Numbered from the stretch's first letter, positions 1 to 9,482 are shown. The stretch: 64,000 bases of DNA from Alphaproteobacteria bacterium (GCA_024279135.1 JAJRRU010000031.1:42648-106647); one strand, 5' to 3'. Notes: a model not told the origin generated them from the sequence alone. Numbers and translations: made by a program.

Positions 1-1688
1 TATGGCATTTGCACAGCACCAGATAGAACCTGGCTGACAGCAATATCGTAACGTCCGGATGCTGGACTAATATAAACTGTGGAAAGCTCATATGAATAAA
101 GTTGATCGTTGTTATCTTGCCAGCCAGCGACCTCTACTTGGTGGGCATAAACCTCCGTTGATTGCTGGCAGTAGGTTACATAATCACGGAAGCCATTATT
201 CATATAATAAAATCGCTCCATGCCATAACTGGCCCCGGCAGTTAAATCATGTTCCCATGTTGATGGTGCATTACATGTGTCAGTGGTGGAAACAACTGAA
301 GTAGATGAGGTTGGATCAGGTGTGCATTCAGAAATGTATTCAATAGCACCGTTAATGCTAATTTCCGTTCGATACTGGAACGTCGTTTCCATGGCAGTCA
401 TGTCTACAATTTCAGTGCAAATATTATTTCCTGCTGAAGTTGTGAAGGCTTTGTTATGAACATAAGTAATGCCGGTTTCAATGCAGGGTGTCGCCTGATA
501 AACGAGCCCTGCATCTGAATACACCCACATAGCAAGCTCATAAGAAACATTCGCATTATAATCATGGCGCATGGTGCAACCATCTATGGTCTGTGCCATA
601 GGCAAGGCTACTTCAATGGTAGAAGCTTCACAGCCACGCACCTGTATTTCTACATTGCTATCATCTTGATAGATAAGAGCCGCTTGAGGCACCGCCTCAA
701 ATGCAGCGTAATCAAGATAAATGGAACAGCTTTCTGGTCTCTCCACAATGGGAAATACTTTTTCACTATCATCAGCACACGATGTTACTTCCTGTCGTGC
801 TCCACCGGCATCGGTGTAGTACAGCACATATTGAGCCGTGGCCGTAAATGCGGCCAGATCAACATTTTCAGAACACACCGAATAACTATTTTGCAACGGG
901 AATGCATTGCTTAAATCGTCGGTACATTCAGACGTACTGATCACGGCACCGTCCTTGACAGTCTCGGTGCGGCTTTGCTGGTAGGCTTGCATTTGTGGAA
1001 TATCAATCCGTACCGAGCAACCCGCTACGGTCACATTAATGACCTCTTCGCCGTCAGGAGCTACGTAAACAGATTCCGGTGCCTGGTACGCGCCCGCCAG
1101 GTCGTTGCTCTGACCACTGCCACTGTTTTGTTGCTGAGAACCGGGATCATTCTGGGTGATAATGGTTTCTTGCTCTACGGCCTCGTCTTCTTCTTGTGCC
1201 ACAGTTTCGGTTTCAGCCAGCTTTTCCAAAGCGGCAATTAAAGAAACCGCATCGCCTTCTACAATAATATCCTGTCCTGGTTCCAAACGTGTTTGGTCCA
1301 TGTTGAATTGGGCATTAAAGATGTTTGATGGCAGCAGTTCCCGCGCACCGTTCTTTTCAACCGCTGTGAGGACCAGTTGACCGATACGTTGACCTTCATA
1401 TTCCACGTATCGAGTAAAGGCTTTGACGGTAATGCCCGTGGTCAATGAGGGAGAAATACCAGTAACAGACAACCCGCCCAGGTCAATGGCAACCGGCTCG
1501 TTCAAGGGAACGTCTGTAATCAAAAGAGGCCGTACCAGTATTTGAGTTTTCTCGATGATTAAACCCGGGGACACTCCTTCCGGAGTTTGCTCACCTTGCG
1601 TTAAGGTGATTTGTGCGAATACAAATCCATTCATGACAATAAAGCCCAGGCTAACAATCAATATTGATATGATTTTTTTAATAATCAT
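1..1688 (-). CDS. Exported cysteine-pair repeat protein at the end of the T4SS operon (3' end outside window)
   Basis: An uninterrupted minus-strand frame runs from an ATG at 1688 to the window edge, about 562 codons with no stop. The start overlaps the stop of virB10 by one base (TAATG). It begins with a hydrophobic signal peptide (about residues 1-26, ending FVFA-Q). After a roughly 150-residue beta-rich head and a Glu/Gln/Ser/Gly linker come at least six repeats. Each has two cysteines 32 to 36 residues apart, usually with an Asp about five residues after the first and a Tyr and Asp/Asn-Gly turn in the middle, separated by spacers of 16-21 residues. I do not recognise the family. Position and export suggest an envelope or surface protein of the mating apparatus, perhaps an adhesin comparable in role to TraN; that is inference. 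The real end lies beyond the window. Confidence 0.75.
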   Translation of the reverse strand, partial: MIIKKIISILIVSLGFIVMNGFVFAQITLTQGEQTPEGVSPGLIIEKTQILVRPLLITDVPLNEPVAIDLGGLSVTGISPSLTTGITVKAFTRYVEYEGQRIGQLVLTAVEKNGARELLPSNIFNAQFNMDQTRLEPGQDIIVEGDAVSLIAALEKLAETETVAQEEDEAVEQETIITQNDPGSQQQNSGSGQSNDLAGAYQAPESVYVAPDGEEVINVTVAGCSVRIDIPQMQAYQQSRTETVKDGAVISTSECTDDLSNAFPLQNSYSVCSENVDLAAFTATAQYVLYYTDAGGARQEVTSCADDSEKVFPIVERPESCSIYLDYAAFEAVPQAALIYQDDSNVEIQVRGCEASTIEVALPMAQTIDGCTMRHDYNANVSYELAMWVYSDAGLVYQATPCIETGITYVHNKAFTTSAGNNICTEIVDMTAMETTFQYRTEISINGAIEYISECTPDPTSSTSVVSTTDTCNAPSTWEHDLTAGASYGMERFYYMNNGFRDYVTYCQQSTEVYAHQVEVAGWQDNNDQLYSYELSTVYISPASGRYDIAVSQVLSGAVQMP

Positions 1689-2773
1689 TATTCAGCTCCT
1701 ATTTTGTGGATATACCAGTCTTTGGCCGGACGGATTTGTACCCGTGTGCCTTGAGCAATGGTAATAATTGGGGCAAGATTTACGGTTTGCTCCAGGACAG
1801 AAGCGGTGATTTCACCGAGTTTCTGGCTCAGTTCTTCTGAACCCTTGTCAGCAACGTTCCCTAAAGGGCTGTTTTCTGAGTTAGAGGAAGCAAAGGCAGT
1901 GGCAAAGCGCACGGCTGTAGAAATACCAGTTAGCAGAAACGCCGTGCCGTAGCGTTCCCAAAAGCGATTATCTACTTCACCAGAAACTCCGGCGCGGCCC
2001 TGCACATCACCTGCCGTGGCACTCAGTTGGAGAATTTCTGCCCGGTGACCGCCCATTAAAATTCGGGTGCATTTAAAGGCAATACGGGTATCGCCCTGGC
2101 GACCAGGAGATTCATAATTACAGATCAGGCGTGACCCCTTGGGGATCAGAACGTTACGGCCATGATAGCCGAATACATCCCTTGTGGTCTGTATAATAGC
2201 CTGACCACCTGACCCACTATCGAGCTGGCTGTTCAGGCCGGTTTCCAGAATACCGCTGATATAGCGATCTGCGGCCAGAATCCGGCTGTTGTCCACCGGC
2301 AGACTGGAAAGCACCCCGTCTGCGTCATATTTTTCTTGCGTGGTTTTCGGTTGTAGTGACAGCGCGTCACCGGGCAGGGTCAGCGCGGCAGGTTCAATCA
2401 GGGAAGCAGTTTGCACTGCCGGTATAACAACTCGCTCACCCCTTATACTTCCTATAGAAAAATTGGTCGCATCTGACGTGGTAAAGACCGCCTCCAAAGC
2501 CAACCGATAAGGATTTGGTGGCTTTGGAGGCGGGGCCGTGACTGCTACAGGGACAGTCAACGGAGGGAGAGGCGGCGGAGACTGGGCGGCTTGCCTGATA
2601 ATAACGGCAGGGAATGGTGGCACCGCCTGTATTGGTTCAGGTGTGGGCGGCAAGGCAGCCCATGCCTTTTTATCATCATCGGGAAGAGTCGGGATTGTTG
2701 AAGCATCATTCACGGCACAAATGCCGCCAAAGGCAAGGTTGAGAGCGACCAGGGCTTCGCAGAGAATACTCAT
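1688..2773 (-). CDS. virB10: VirB10/TrbI-type T4SS core protein
   Basis: 361 residues. A hydrophobic segment at about 3-20 is followed by a proline-rich stretch (about 45-90) and then a C-terminal TrbI/VirB10 domain with the usual run around NVLIPKGSRLICNYES and a final conserved patch before the end. VirB10 spans the periplasm, linking inner-membrane ATPases to the outer-membrane pore with VirB7 and VirB9. The start ATG overlaps the end of virB9 by four bases, and the stop overlaps the start of the downstream repeat protein, so translation is probably coupled. The cytoplasmic N-terminus is only a few residues long, shorter than in many VirB10 proteins. Confidence 0.88.
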   Translation of the reverse strand: MSILCEALVALNLAFGGICAVNDASTIPTLPDDDKKAWAALPPTPEPIQAVPPFPAVIIRQAAQSPPPLPPLTVPVAVTAPPPKPPNPYRLALEAVFTTSDATNFSIGSIRGERVVIPAVQTASLIEPAALTLPGDALSLQPKTTQEKYDADGVLSSLPVDNSRILAADRYISGILETGLNSQLDSGSGGQAIIQTTRDVFGYHGRNVLIPKGSRLICNYESPGRQGDTRIAFKCTRILMGGHRAEILQLSATAGDVQGRAGVSGEVDNRFWERYGTAFLLTGISTAVRFATAFASSNSENSPLGNVADKGSEELSQKLGEITASVLEQTVNLAPIITIAQGTRVQIRPAKDWYIHKIGAE

Positions 2774-3795
2774 GCCTTGCCCTCATACTGAATGCAAATA
2801 TATGACAATCCTGATTTGAGAGTGATCAAGGCGCGAGTACTCTCAATGATAAAGGTTTGTCCCTGGACACGAGTATTGACCAGCTCGTCAATATCATCGA
2901 CCACCACATAGGCTGTCGGTAGCTCTAAATCTTTCCAGCGATTCCCGAAACGAATATAGGTAAAATGATCATCACGAAACACGGTTTCAGGTTCGAGCAA
3001 GGCACCGTCCGGGCCACCGGCCCATAGTTTGTATTGCCCCCATCCACGAAGAGAATTTATATCGAAGGGGGCTTCCTGGACAAAATCGTCCGCTTTACGC
3101 TCCGGCTCCGGGGTTTTCATCCCTTCGACGGCTGCTTTTTGCGCGTCCGATAAAACCCCCGTTTGTAATGGTGGAAGTGCCGTTTTCGGGCTTGCAGAGG
3201 GCAAGCCTTCGATGCCATCAATGGCAATATCTGTGATCGTTACTCGTCCTGTAATTCGCACGATCAGGTCCGGCACATTGACAGAGTTAAAACTCTCCGC
3301 ACGTAAATAAATTGGGTACACCGCCCCTGATGCACCATAAATAATCAGGTTGCTATCCACGCCAAAACCAAGCGGTTTAACGGCAAGGCGGCGCGTTCCC
3401 CTGGTTTTTACATCGAACGATCCACTATCGCCAATATCGGCCCGCTCAATGACCTCACCGTCTGGGAGTTCAATGACCGTAACCATGTGTTCGCGGGTAC
3501 GCACCTTATAGGTGCAAATGCTACACACGGGATATAAAAATACCCCGATTTCATTATCTGTATCGTCCCAGGCATCCTGTATCTGACCGCCCACACCGGC
3601 ACGGTTCATGCTACCGAATTTACCGTTAGCCTGATCTTCGGCCTGTTGCACAACACTATCTGCGATAGGGCGCATTGCCTGAGCTGGCTGTGCTGCCGAG
3701 GGTGTAGGCGGCAATGTCTTGATGGTTTGCGCGTTGGCCTGTGAAGACAGGGCAAAAACACAGACTAACAGTAAAAAAAGAATACAATGTTTCAT
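2770..3795 (-). CDS. virB9: VirB9/TrbG-type T4SS outer-membrane core protein
   Basis: 341 residues with a clear signal peptide (about 1-22, ending in ANA). The N-terminal part carries the VirB9-like TYKVRTREHMVTVIELPDGE block and the C-terminal third (from about LRGWGQYKLW) has the VirB10-binding beta domain with PTAYVVVDD. VirB9 forms the outer-membrane ring with VirB7 and VirB10. It overlaps virB8 by four bases upstream and virB10 by four downstream. A proline- and charge-rich linker at about 195-240 separates the two domains. Confidence 0.88.
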   Translation of the reverse strand: MKHCILFLLLVCVFALSSQANAQTIKTLPPTPSAAQPAQAMRPIADSVVQQAEDQANGKFGSMNRAGVGGQIQDAWDDTDNEIGVFLYPVCSICTYKVRTREHMVTVIELPDGEVIERADIGDSGSFDVKTRGTRRLAVKPLGFGVDSNLIIYGASGAVYPIYLRAESFNSVNVPDLIVRITGRVTITDIAIDGIEGLPSASPKTALPPLQTGVLSDAQKAAVEGMKTPEPERKADDFVQEAPFDINSLRGWGQYKLWAGGPDGALLEPETVFRDDHFTYIRFGNRWKDLELPTAYVVVDDIDELVNTRVQGQTFIIESTRALITLKSGLSYICIQYEGKA

Positions 3796-4523
3796 GAATT
3801 CCCCCTTGGTTTAAGAATTAGATCAAGAACCGTTACACCGAGAGGATTCTCGAAACGATCTGTGCCGGTGGCACTTTGTGGCCTCGTGGTCATGTTGAGA
3901 TAAACCCGAAGTTTTTTCTTCTCCACAAGCTCCTGTTTGCGCATATCCGTTTGCACAATATCCACGGCATATTTGTAGGTGCCGTGGGTGTTCTCAATGA
4001 AGTCTATGCTTTCAACGGTTATGGATCGTGTCAGTCCGGAATTGATGGCTTTTTGCACTTCGCCCGATTCAATGCGTTCCTTTTGAAAACGCCTATAAAA
4101 TTTATCGTCTGTCATGCGGAAGGCTTCGCGGAATCGTTCGGTTTGAGTGATGCTATCAATCTCCAACAGCAACCGTACATAGCGTCTCGCCATGCTTTCC
4201 ATGAGCAGATCGAACCCCTGAACTGTCAGTGCCCTGGCCGGTTCAATGCGGTAAAGCCTGTCGTCGGACGGATCGGCCCGCACCAGGGCGATCTCCGTTG
4301 TCTTGAGGGGAAGCAGTGCGGACCAGGCAGATAGCGATATTATTAAACAGGCACCCAGAATTATAATAATCCCGGCCTCAAGTCGGGCAATCCATGCCAG
4401 ACGTCGGTAGGCCACGGCAGAGCTATAAGGATCAGCCAGGCGCACGGACTCGTGGCGATCAAGGTCGAGAGGCTCGACAGCCATGTTTTCTTTAGACTGA
4501 TTTATAGAACTCAACCACGCCAT
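3792..4523 (-). CDS. virB8: VirB8-type T4SS inner-membrane protein
   Basis: 243 residues, with a single transmembrane helix at about 52-72 after a charged cytoplasmic N-terminus and a periplasmic VirB8-like domain. The family assignment rests on size, topology and position between the small lipoprotein and virB9. VirB8 is a bitopic assembly factor that contacts VirB9 and VirB10. The start could also be the Met at residue 14 (about 4484); the longer form overlaps the lipoprotein gene by 13 bases. Confidence 0.8.
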   Translation of the reverse strand: MAWLSSINQSKENMAVEPLDLDRHESVRLADPYSSAVAYRRLAWIARLEAGIIIILGACLIISLSAWSALLPLKTTEIALVRADPSDDRLYRIEPARALTVQGFDLLMESMARRYVRLLLEIDSITQTERFREAFRMTDDKFYRRFQKERIESGEVQKAINSGLTRSITVESIDFIENTHGTYKYAVDIVQTDMRKQELVEKKKLRVYLNMTTRPQSATGTDRFENPLGVTVLDLILKPRGNS

Positions 4524-4684
4524 TCAAAGCCGCTCCCGTTATAGTCTTCAATTTGTTGACAGGCACACGGACTAAGCCGCATATAATCGGAACCACCGCT
4601 ATTATTGACGGGCATTTCTGTTCGTTTACTGCCACAGGCTGAAAGCAGGAGAGTAAACGTTAATATTACAATTATATTTTTCAT
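4511..4684 (-). CDS. Small lipoprotein, VirB7 position
   Basis: Reading from the Met at 4684 gives 57 residues with a signal peptide and lipobox (LLLSAC), so the mature protein should start at a lipidated Cys near residue 17. VirB7 proteins are short lipoproteins that clamp VirB9 in the outer membrane, and the gene sits immediately before virB8, where virB7 or an entry-exclusion lipoprotein is often found. The sequence is too short to tell these apart. Two more cysteines in CACQ near the C-terminus could form disulphides, as VirB7 does with VirB9. Confidence 0.7.
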   Translation of the reverse strand: MKNIIVILTFTLLLSACGSKRTEMPVNNSGGSDYMRLSPCACQQIEDYNGSGFEWRG

Positions 4685-4692
4685 AGATAACC

Positions 4693-5829
4693 TCATTTGG
4701 TTTGTCCGTAATTTTTGGCTTTGTTTATCAAGTCCTGGACCTGAGAGGCCGTATTACCGGCAGCTTGTGAGAATGCGCTGCCAGCTCCCCCAGGATTAGT
4801 TACAACTCCTGCCGCTCCCCAACCGGCAGCAGAACCGACAGATTTAGCACCCCCCACTAAAGCACCCACAGCAGGGTGATTTTTCATAGCAATAGCCGTT
4901 GCGACTGATCCTGCCGTAATCACAGCGGCGGCTGAGTTTGTCAGGGATGATCCAGCGATAGAGTTCGCCATGCCGGTCGCCTCGGTCATGAAGGCAGTTC
5001 CAAGCCAGCCCATGGCTACAGCAAGCAGAAACGTGGGGTTCGTGATACTCACCAGCTCGTAAGCGGCCTCTTCGGAGGTAAGGCCAATTTCAAGCCCACT
5101 TACGCCGTAGAGCATGACGGCCAGTGCCGCCGTTGCACCGAACAGCACCATGAAAGCAGATATAAGTGTCCGGATACCGGCTTTCATCATGTCACGACCC
5201 CAGCCGAAGCCGAAACCAAGCATTAAAAATGGACTGAGAGTAGCCAGCATCATGATACGGAAAATTGAGACAACCACTTGTGAAAAGTAGACGATCAATA
5301 CGAGAAAATACGGCAGGACAAGAACCAGGGCGTAAAGCGATGGCATCCAATCTGTTAAGGTTGTAAGTCGGGAAATACTTCCGGCAAGTCTAAAAACAGC
5401 CATAACTCCTAACTCAGCCGCACGAACCAGAGCAACCATACCTTCGTCAAGCGGAATTGCGCCGTTTGATGATGTGACCATGACGGAGCCATGATCGCCA
5501 ACCAGGAGAGCCAAACTAGCCGCACTGCCCATCATTCCAAGAGAGGCAGAATAAATGTTATTAACCAGTTCTGGACCCTGGCCCGAGAGCAGAAAACCTG
5601 CTATTAATACAAACATAAACTCTTTGGAAATGTCACCAAGAGTTGTCTGGACAAGAACCAATCGGAGGGCCTGAATGACTATCCATAAACCGGCAAATGA
5701 TAAGAATAATAACCACATTGGACCGAGCAGGGTTTCGCTCAAATCCTGGGTAAACTGGTTCGCCAGTTCCACGTATTCACTGACGATTTTACAGGTGAAG
5801 CAATTGTCGCTAGGAGTATTAACGGCCAT
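4693..5829 (-). CDS. virB6: VirB6/TrbL-type polytopic T4SS channel protein
   Basis: About 378 residues from the Met at 5829, chosen because an AAGGA ribosome-binding site lies eight bases upstream; an ATG at 5838 sits inside that site. The protein has a soluble N-terminus with two cysteines (CFTC), then about six hydrophobic helices between residues 35 and 300, including the central aromatic and glycine-rich FGFGWGRDM patch. It ends in an Ala/Gly-rich tail. VirB6 is the inner-membrane channel component. Its 5' end overlaps the oppositely oriented gene at 5804-6340 by 26 bases. Confidence 0.83.
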   Translation of the reverse strand: MAVNTPSDNCFTCKIVSEYVELANQFTQDLSETLLGPMWLLFLSFAGLWIVIQALRLVLVQTTLGDISKEFMFVLIAGFLLSGQGPELVNNIYSASLGMMGSAASLALLVGDHGSVMVTSSNGAIPLDEGMVALVRAAELGVMAVFRLAGSISRLTTLTDWMPSLYALVLVLPYFLVLIVYFSQVVVSIFRIMMLATLSPFLMLGFGFGWGRDMMKAGIRTLISAFMVLFGATAALAVMLYGVSGLEIGLTSEEAAYELVSITNPTFLLAVAMGWLGTAFMTEATGMANSIAGSSLTNSAAAVITAGSVATAIAMKNHPAVGALVGGAKSVGSAAGWGAAGVVTNPGGAGSAFSQAAGNTASQVQDLINKAKNYGQTK

Positions 5830-6340
5830 AATTAGCATCCTTATTATTTCTACTGAGGGGCACGCTAAGGTTAGTAAGGACGAGGATTTTTTTGATTTTG
5901 AAAATGCAAAAAATATGTGGGTAGAGATTGAATCCTACGATCAAATTCTTTCTTATTATGACCGGCATTGTCCTGCTGAAACTGGTTTTAAAGGTTGGTA
6001 TAAAAAATTTAAAAGAAACTCTCAAAAAGCTTTGAATGATTTGCAAAATCATCCAAATGTAGATGCAATAAAACTTTGCTACGATTGGGAACTTCTGACT
6101 GATCAATGGAATGAAATATATGGGACATGGCGAGACAGTCTTTACGCCTATGGGGGTGAAGGCTGGAATGTGAATGATAATCACCGGATGCGGGGATTGA
6201 TCGAATACTTGAATATCTTTACGGGTGAAATCAACGATCTGCCGGATTGGAGACACCCTAATAATAAAGCCGATGATATTAAAAATATGGCAGTTGGGAA
6301 TGCTCGATGGTGGAACAAAAGAACCAATGCTGGTAACTAA
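5804..6340 (+). CDS. Secreted protein of unknown function, antisense inside the T4SS operon
   Basis: Read from a TTG at 5804 (weak AGGTGA site six bases upstream), this gives 178 residues with a good signal peptide of about 21 residues ending in EGHA, then a charged, Trp- and Tyr-rich mature domain with two cysteines. The frame is open back to an ATG at 5675, but that longer N-terminus is the antisense of virB6 and would bury the signal peptide. It is the only plus-strand gene among the transfer genes. It overlaps the start of virB6 and stops five bases short of the end of virB5, so it exactly fills the slot that often holds entry-exclusion genes. I do not recognise the family. A minus-strand frame (5819-6349) is also open here but has the Ile/Phe/Pro bias typical of a codon-register antisense. 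Confidence 0.62.
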   Translation: MSLGVLTAIISILIISTEGHAKVSKDEDFFDFENAKNMWVEIESYDQILSYYDRHCPAETGFKGWYKKFKRNSQKALNDLQNHPNVDAIKLCYDWELLTDQWNEIYGTWRDSLYAYGGEGWNVNDNHRMRGLIEYLNIFTGEINDLPDWRHPNNKADDIKNMAVGNARWWNKRTNAGN

Positions 6341-6345
6341 GGAGT

Positions 6346-7125
6346 TCATTCTGTAACCCCGCCTTCTTCATCGCTCAGATCGACCAGTCCCACGACCGGC
6401 ACACCGGCCCGCATCGAGAACACAGCTTGGACTTTCAGCATTTGTGCAAGTATCTGGTTTTGCTTTGCCAGGGCTCTGGCGATAACCACCTGGCCCTGCC
6501 CTATGACCTGTAAGCGATCATTGCTATCAACAGACGATGCAAGAGAGCTTTCCAGCTCATTTGCAGCTTTGTTGGTTTGCTCCACATCCTTTGCGGCAAC
6601 GTCAGCATGAGCCATGGCTTTTGTAATGCTATCAACGAATATCCGTTCCCGGCGTTCCTTGACGACTTTCTCTGCGGCTTCGCGCTCATCCCAAGTTGGC
6701 ATTTCTGTAAATTTTTTAGGATCGACCCACAGTGTGTCGCGGTAGATCGGCGCACCCTCACACACACTGTTAATTTCCAAATCCTTGAAATCAATATTTG
6801 GCATGAGCTTTGAAAAGTCAGGTTTCAGGCACTGCATGTCACGCCGGATTGCCGAGCCTAGAGCATCGAGACCAAAGGTAGGTATTGATATCTGGCCCAT
6901 TTTGCCAACAGCATTAATTTGATCCTGCACCTTGTTAGATACATCATTTATTGCATCTAATTGCTCCTGCAATTTTGTGAGTTGGCTACTCAATTTGCCT
7001 ATCGCCGCAGAATCAATAACGGCCATAGCTGCCCAAGCGGTTGCCGGTAGCCCCATAACCAGGACAGTTGATAATACAAAGGCTTTCAAGCGATGCTTTC
7101 TGATTTTTAAAGGTGGTCTTGCCAT
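6346..7125 (-). CDS. virB5: VirB5-type minor pilus protein
   Basis: 259 residues from the Met at 7125, which has GGGGGAA just upstream; a GTG at 7137 lies in front of that site. There is a signal peptide (ends in AWAAM, about residue 32), a coiled-coil-prone region with LTKLQEQLDAI, a central segment with two cysteines, and a long C-terminal helix ending in an acidic tail. VirB5 caps the pilus and helps adhesion. It overlaps the end of virB4 and is followed by the antisense gene rather than directly by virB6. Confidence 0.8.
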   Translation of the reverse strand: MARPPLKIRKHRLKAFVLSTVLVMGLPATAWAAMAVIDSAAIGKLSSQLTKLQEQLDAINDVSNKVQDQINAVGKMGQISIPTFGLDALGSAIRRDMQCLKPDFSKLMPNIDFKDLEINSVCEGAPIYRDTLWVDPKKFTEMPTWDEREAAEKVVKERRERIFVDSITKAMAHADVAAKDVEQTNKAANELESSLASSVDSNDRLQVIGQGQVVIARALAKQNQILAQMLKVQAVFSMRAGVPVVGLVDLSDEEGGVTE

Positions 7126-9482
7126 TTGTTCCCCCACTGATTTTTCAGGTTTTCAAGATGTTGATTGGCGTCCACACCGGCGCGGTAAAACCGTAAGGCA
7201 TCCCCGAATGGTGTAAGATCAACGTCGATGATGGCACTCTCATCGAGGCCCGCCGCAGCATCACGCTTGATAACAAGTGCCTGGCGAACATCAGCCATGC
7301 CGGTGCCACAAGTGATAAAAGAAATCTGTTCTTCGTTGAGATTGAACGGCTCAAGACTCGGTATGCTAACCTGGCTGTTTGGCAAAAATATAAGCGTTGC
7401 GGTGTTCTCTAAAAACGCCTCGGCAGCACCGGAACGGTGCAGAGCTGCCGGGTCCTGGAACGCCAGGCCAACCGATCCGTTCAGCTTGCGGTATTCGCGG
7501 AACATTTCTATAGCCAGAGACTTGAAACTATCGTTCTGTAGCAGCTTTGCGGCCTCATCAATGAAGATACAAAAACCCCGTGAATTATTTGCCGCCGATT
7601 TCGATATGGCTTCGGCAATATGTGCCACCACCGGCGGGCCGAGAACCGGATCGTCCAGGGCTTCATTCATGTTAATACCCACCATGTGAGCCGTAGAGAG
7701 GAATCCGGCCAGACTGTCATGGGCTGCATTGAAGACGTGGGCGTTACGCCCTACCCTTCCCTTGCCGTCAACGACCCAACGGGCAAAAGCCCTGCGAAGC
7801 GGGGTTCGTTTGGCAAATGACATTTCAAATATCTGGTTGAGGGTTCGTTCAGGTGTATCCAGCTTGAAAGCCATTTCTACAGCATGATTGAAAACCTGAT
7901 CATCATCCTCATGTGGGGTGGAGTCTGCGGACATAGCCCGCAGGATCATATCAATACGGTGACGGTTTTTGGGTGTGTCTTCGCCTACATCGAGCGGGTT
8001 AAGTTGCAGATCATCATAGCCTTGATAAATACCACCCATGGCTTCCACCATGAACCTTGCCCCTTCCTTGGAATCAAATATATAACTTCTGACGTTATCA
8101 AACTTGGCAAGCCCGCCTAGCAAGTGCATGAGTAAGGTTGATTTACCGCCACCCGAAGGGGCAAACACCAGATAATTACCGATGGATTGAGGACGGCCTG
8201 AAACATGGAACTGGAAGGCATAGGCTTGACCACTTGGGGTATTGAAAAACCGGGTTGGCCTATCCCCAAAGGGGCTTTTCATCATGCCGCCTGGGGAGCT
8301 GGAAAAGGTCCAGAGAGCGGCAATATTATCGTTACGCAGGGTCAGAGGGCGCAACAGCCCACTGGCCCCGTTTATCTTGTTTACGCCCGTGGGAAGCCGA
8401 TTAAACCAGCAAATAGGTGCGCCGGTGGTTTCTACGCTATAAGAAATCCTGAGCCTACCCAGAATGTCGCTTATTCTGGTAACGATTTCCTTGAGTTCAA
8501 CCTCGTCTTCACTTCGAGCAATAATTTGAAGTTGTGTGTGAAATAGTGTTGTTTCGCCTTCTGATAATAACTGGATAGTGGCGTCACACTCATTGGCTAA
8601 AGTTGCATTACCAATAAAGCCTTTCCGTTGCTCATTTGATTTTCGTTTGAGCAGACCAATACTAAGCTCGGTATCCCAGGGAACACAGATTTGAGAGATT
8701 TCAAGGTCCCCGGGCAGGGCCATAAGATCAACAAGAATTTTACCATTTACAACTTCCGGCCATGCGCGGATAGCTATGACCTTGTGCAGTTTTTTTGTGG
8801 GCGTAAAAGTCTCGATTATGCCGTTCTTATGAATATGCAAATCACTGGCCGGGATATTGCCTGAAATGTTTTCAGATACAGCCAGAAGGTCGTCACGCAG
8901 ATCGCCGCACACGAGGAAGTTCATAAACCCGGTGAGCGGGCAGGGTTGATCTTGCTTAATTGGTTTTTCCAACAATTGAGGTGCGTATTCCCCGGCCATG
9001 GCTATCAGCTTCTTGGACGATTCAACAAGTGGCATGACCGATGAGCTGGAAATCAGCACATACCAGTCAATATAATAACTTGATTGAAATTGTTCCCGTT
9101 CCGCATCGCCAATTTCTTGCAAGGCCTGGGACGGCCAGGTGGCGTTAAAGCTTATGTCCCGGTTGCGCTTTATGCCAAACAAACGGATCGCACAGCCCAG
9201 CATTCCCATACCATGCAGTAACTCAGATCGGACCTTGAGCATGGAATCTTGTTGTACCTGGACCTTGGCATCATAACTGACACCATCCAGTTTAAAGACA
9301 CGGAACATCACGCCGGATTTAAGCGATACCGTACTACCGTCAGGCTCGATGCAATCCAGATCAAGCTCTTCGGCAAGCCAATCATGTTCAATAGTGCCTA
9401 ACATCCAGTTTCGGGCAACGGGATTAATCAAGGCACCCGCCGCCACCGCACTTAGTCCGGTTATGAGTAGGTCACTCCACAT
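7107..9482 (-). CDS. virB4: VirB4/TrbE-type T4SS ATPase
   Basis: 791 residues, the usual VirB4 length. An N-terminal VirB4 domain (about 30-400) precedes the AAA-type motor. The Walker A motif GGGKST is at about residues 440-446 and the Walker B FIDEA near 634. VirB4 powers pilus biogenesis and substrate transfer at the inner membrane. A hydrophobic segment at the extreme N-terminus (about 5-22) may anchor it. It starts one base from the virB3 stop (shared base at 9482), so the two are probably translated together. Confidence 0.93.
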   Translation of the reverse strand: MWSDLLITGLSAVAAGALINPVARNWMLGTIEHDWLAEELDLDCIEPDGSTVSLKSGVMFRVFKLDGVSYDAKVQVQQDSMLKVRSELLHGMGMLGCAIRLFGIKRNRDISFNATWPSQALQEIGDAEREQFQSSYYIDWYVLISSSSVMPLVESSKKLIAMAGEYAPQLLEKPIKQDQPCPLTGFMNFLVCGDLRDDLLAVSENISGNIPASDLHIHKNGIIETFTPTKKLHKVIAIRAWPEVVNGKILVDLMALPGDLEISQICVPWDTELSIGLLKRKSNEQRKGFIGNATLANECDATIQLLSEGETTLFHTQLQIIARSEDEVELKEIVTRISDILGRLRISYSVETTGAPICWFNRLPTGVNKINGASGLLRPLTLRNDNIAALWTFSSSPGGMMKSPFGDRPTRFFNTPSGQAYAFQFHVSGRPQSIGNYLVFAPSGGGKSTLLMHLLGGLAKFDNVRSYIFDSKEGARFMVEAMGGIYQGYDDLQLNPLDVGEDTPKNRHRIDMILRAMSADSTPHEDDDQVFNHAVEMAFKLDTPERTLNQIFEMSFAKRTPLRRAFARWVVDGKGRVGRNAHVFNAAHDSLAGFLSTAHMVGINMNEALDDPVLGPPVVAHIAEAISKSAANNSRGFCIFIDEAAKLLQNDSFKSLAIEMFREYRKLNGSVGLAFQDPAALHRSGAAEAFLENTATLIFLPNSQVSIPSLEPFNLNEEQISFITCGTGMADVRQALVIKRDAAAGLDESAIIDVDLTPFGDALRFYRAGVDANQHLENLKNQWGNKWQDHL

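Noticed and set aside
1..1680. Several plus-strand open frames in the first 1.7 kb
   Set aside because: They are antisense to a single uninterrupted minus-strand frame with a signal peptide and regular cysteine repeats.
5819..6349. Minus-strand open frame of 176 codons between virB5 and virB6, with an ATGA overlap with virB5
   Set aside because: Its Ile/Phe/Pro-rich composition with few charges is what the complement of a normal protein gives in the same codon register, whereas the plus-strand frame has a signal peptide and balanced composition. Kept as an alternative in the finding, not as a gene.
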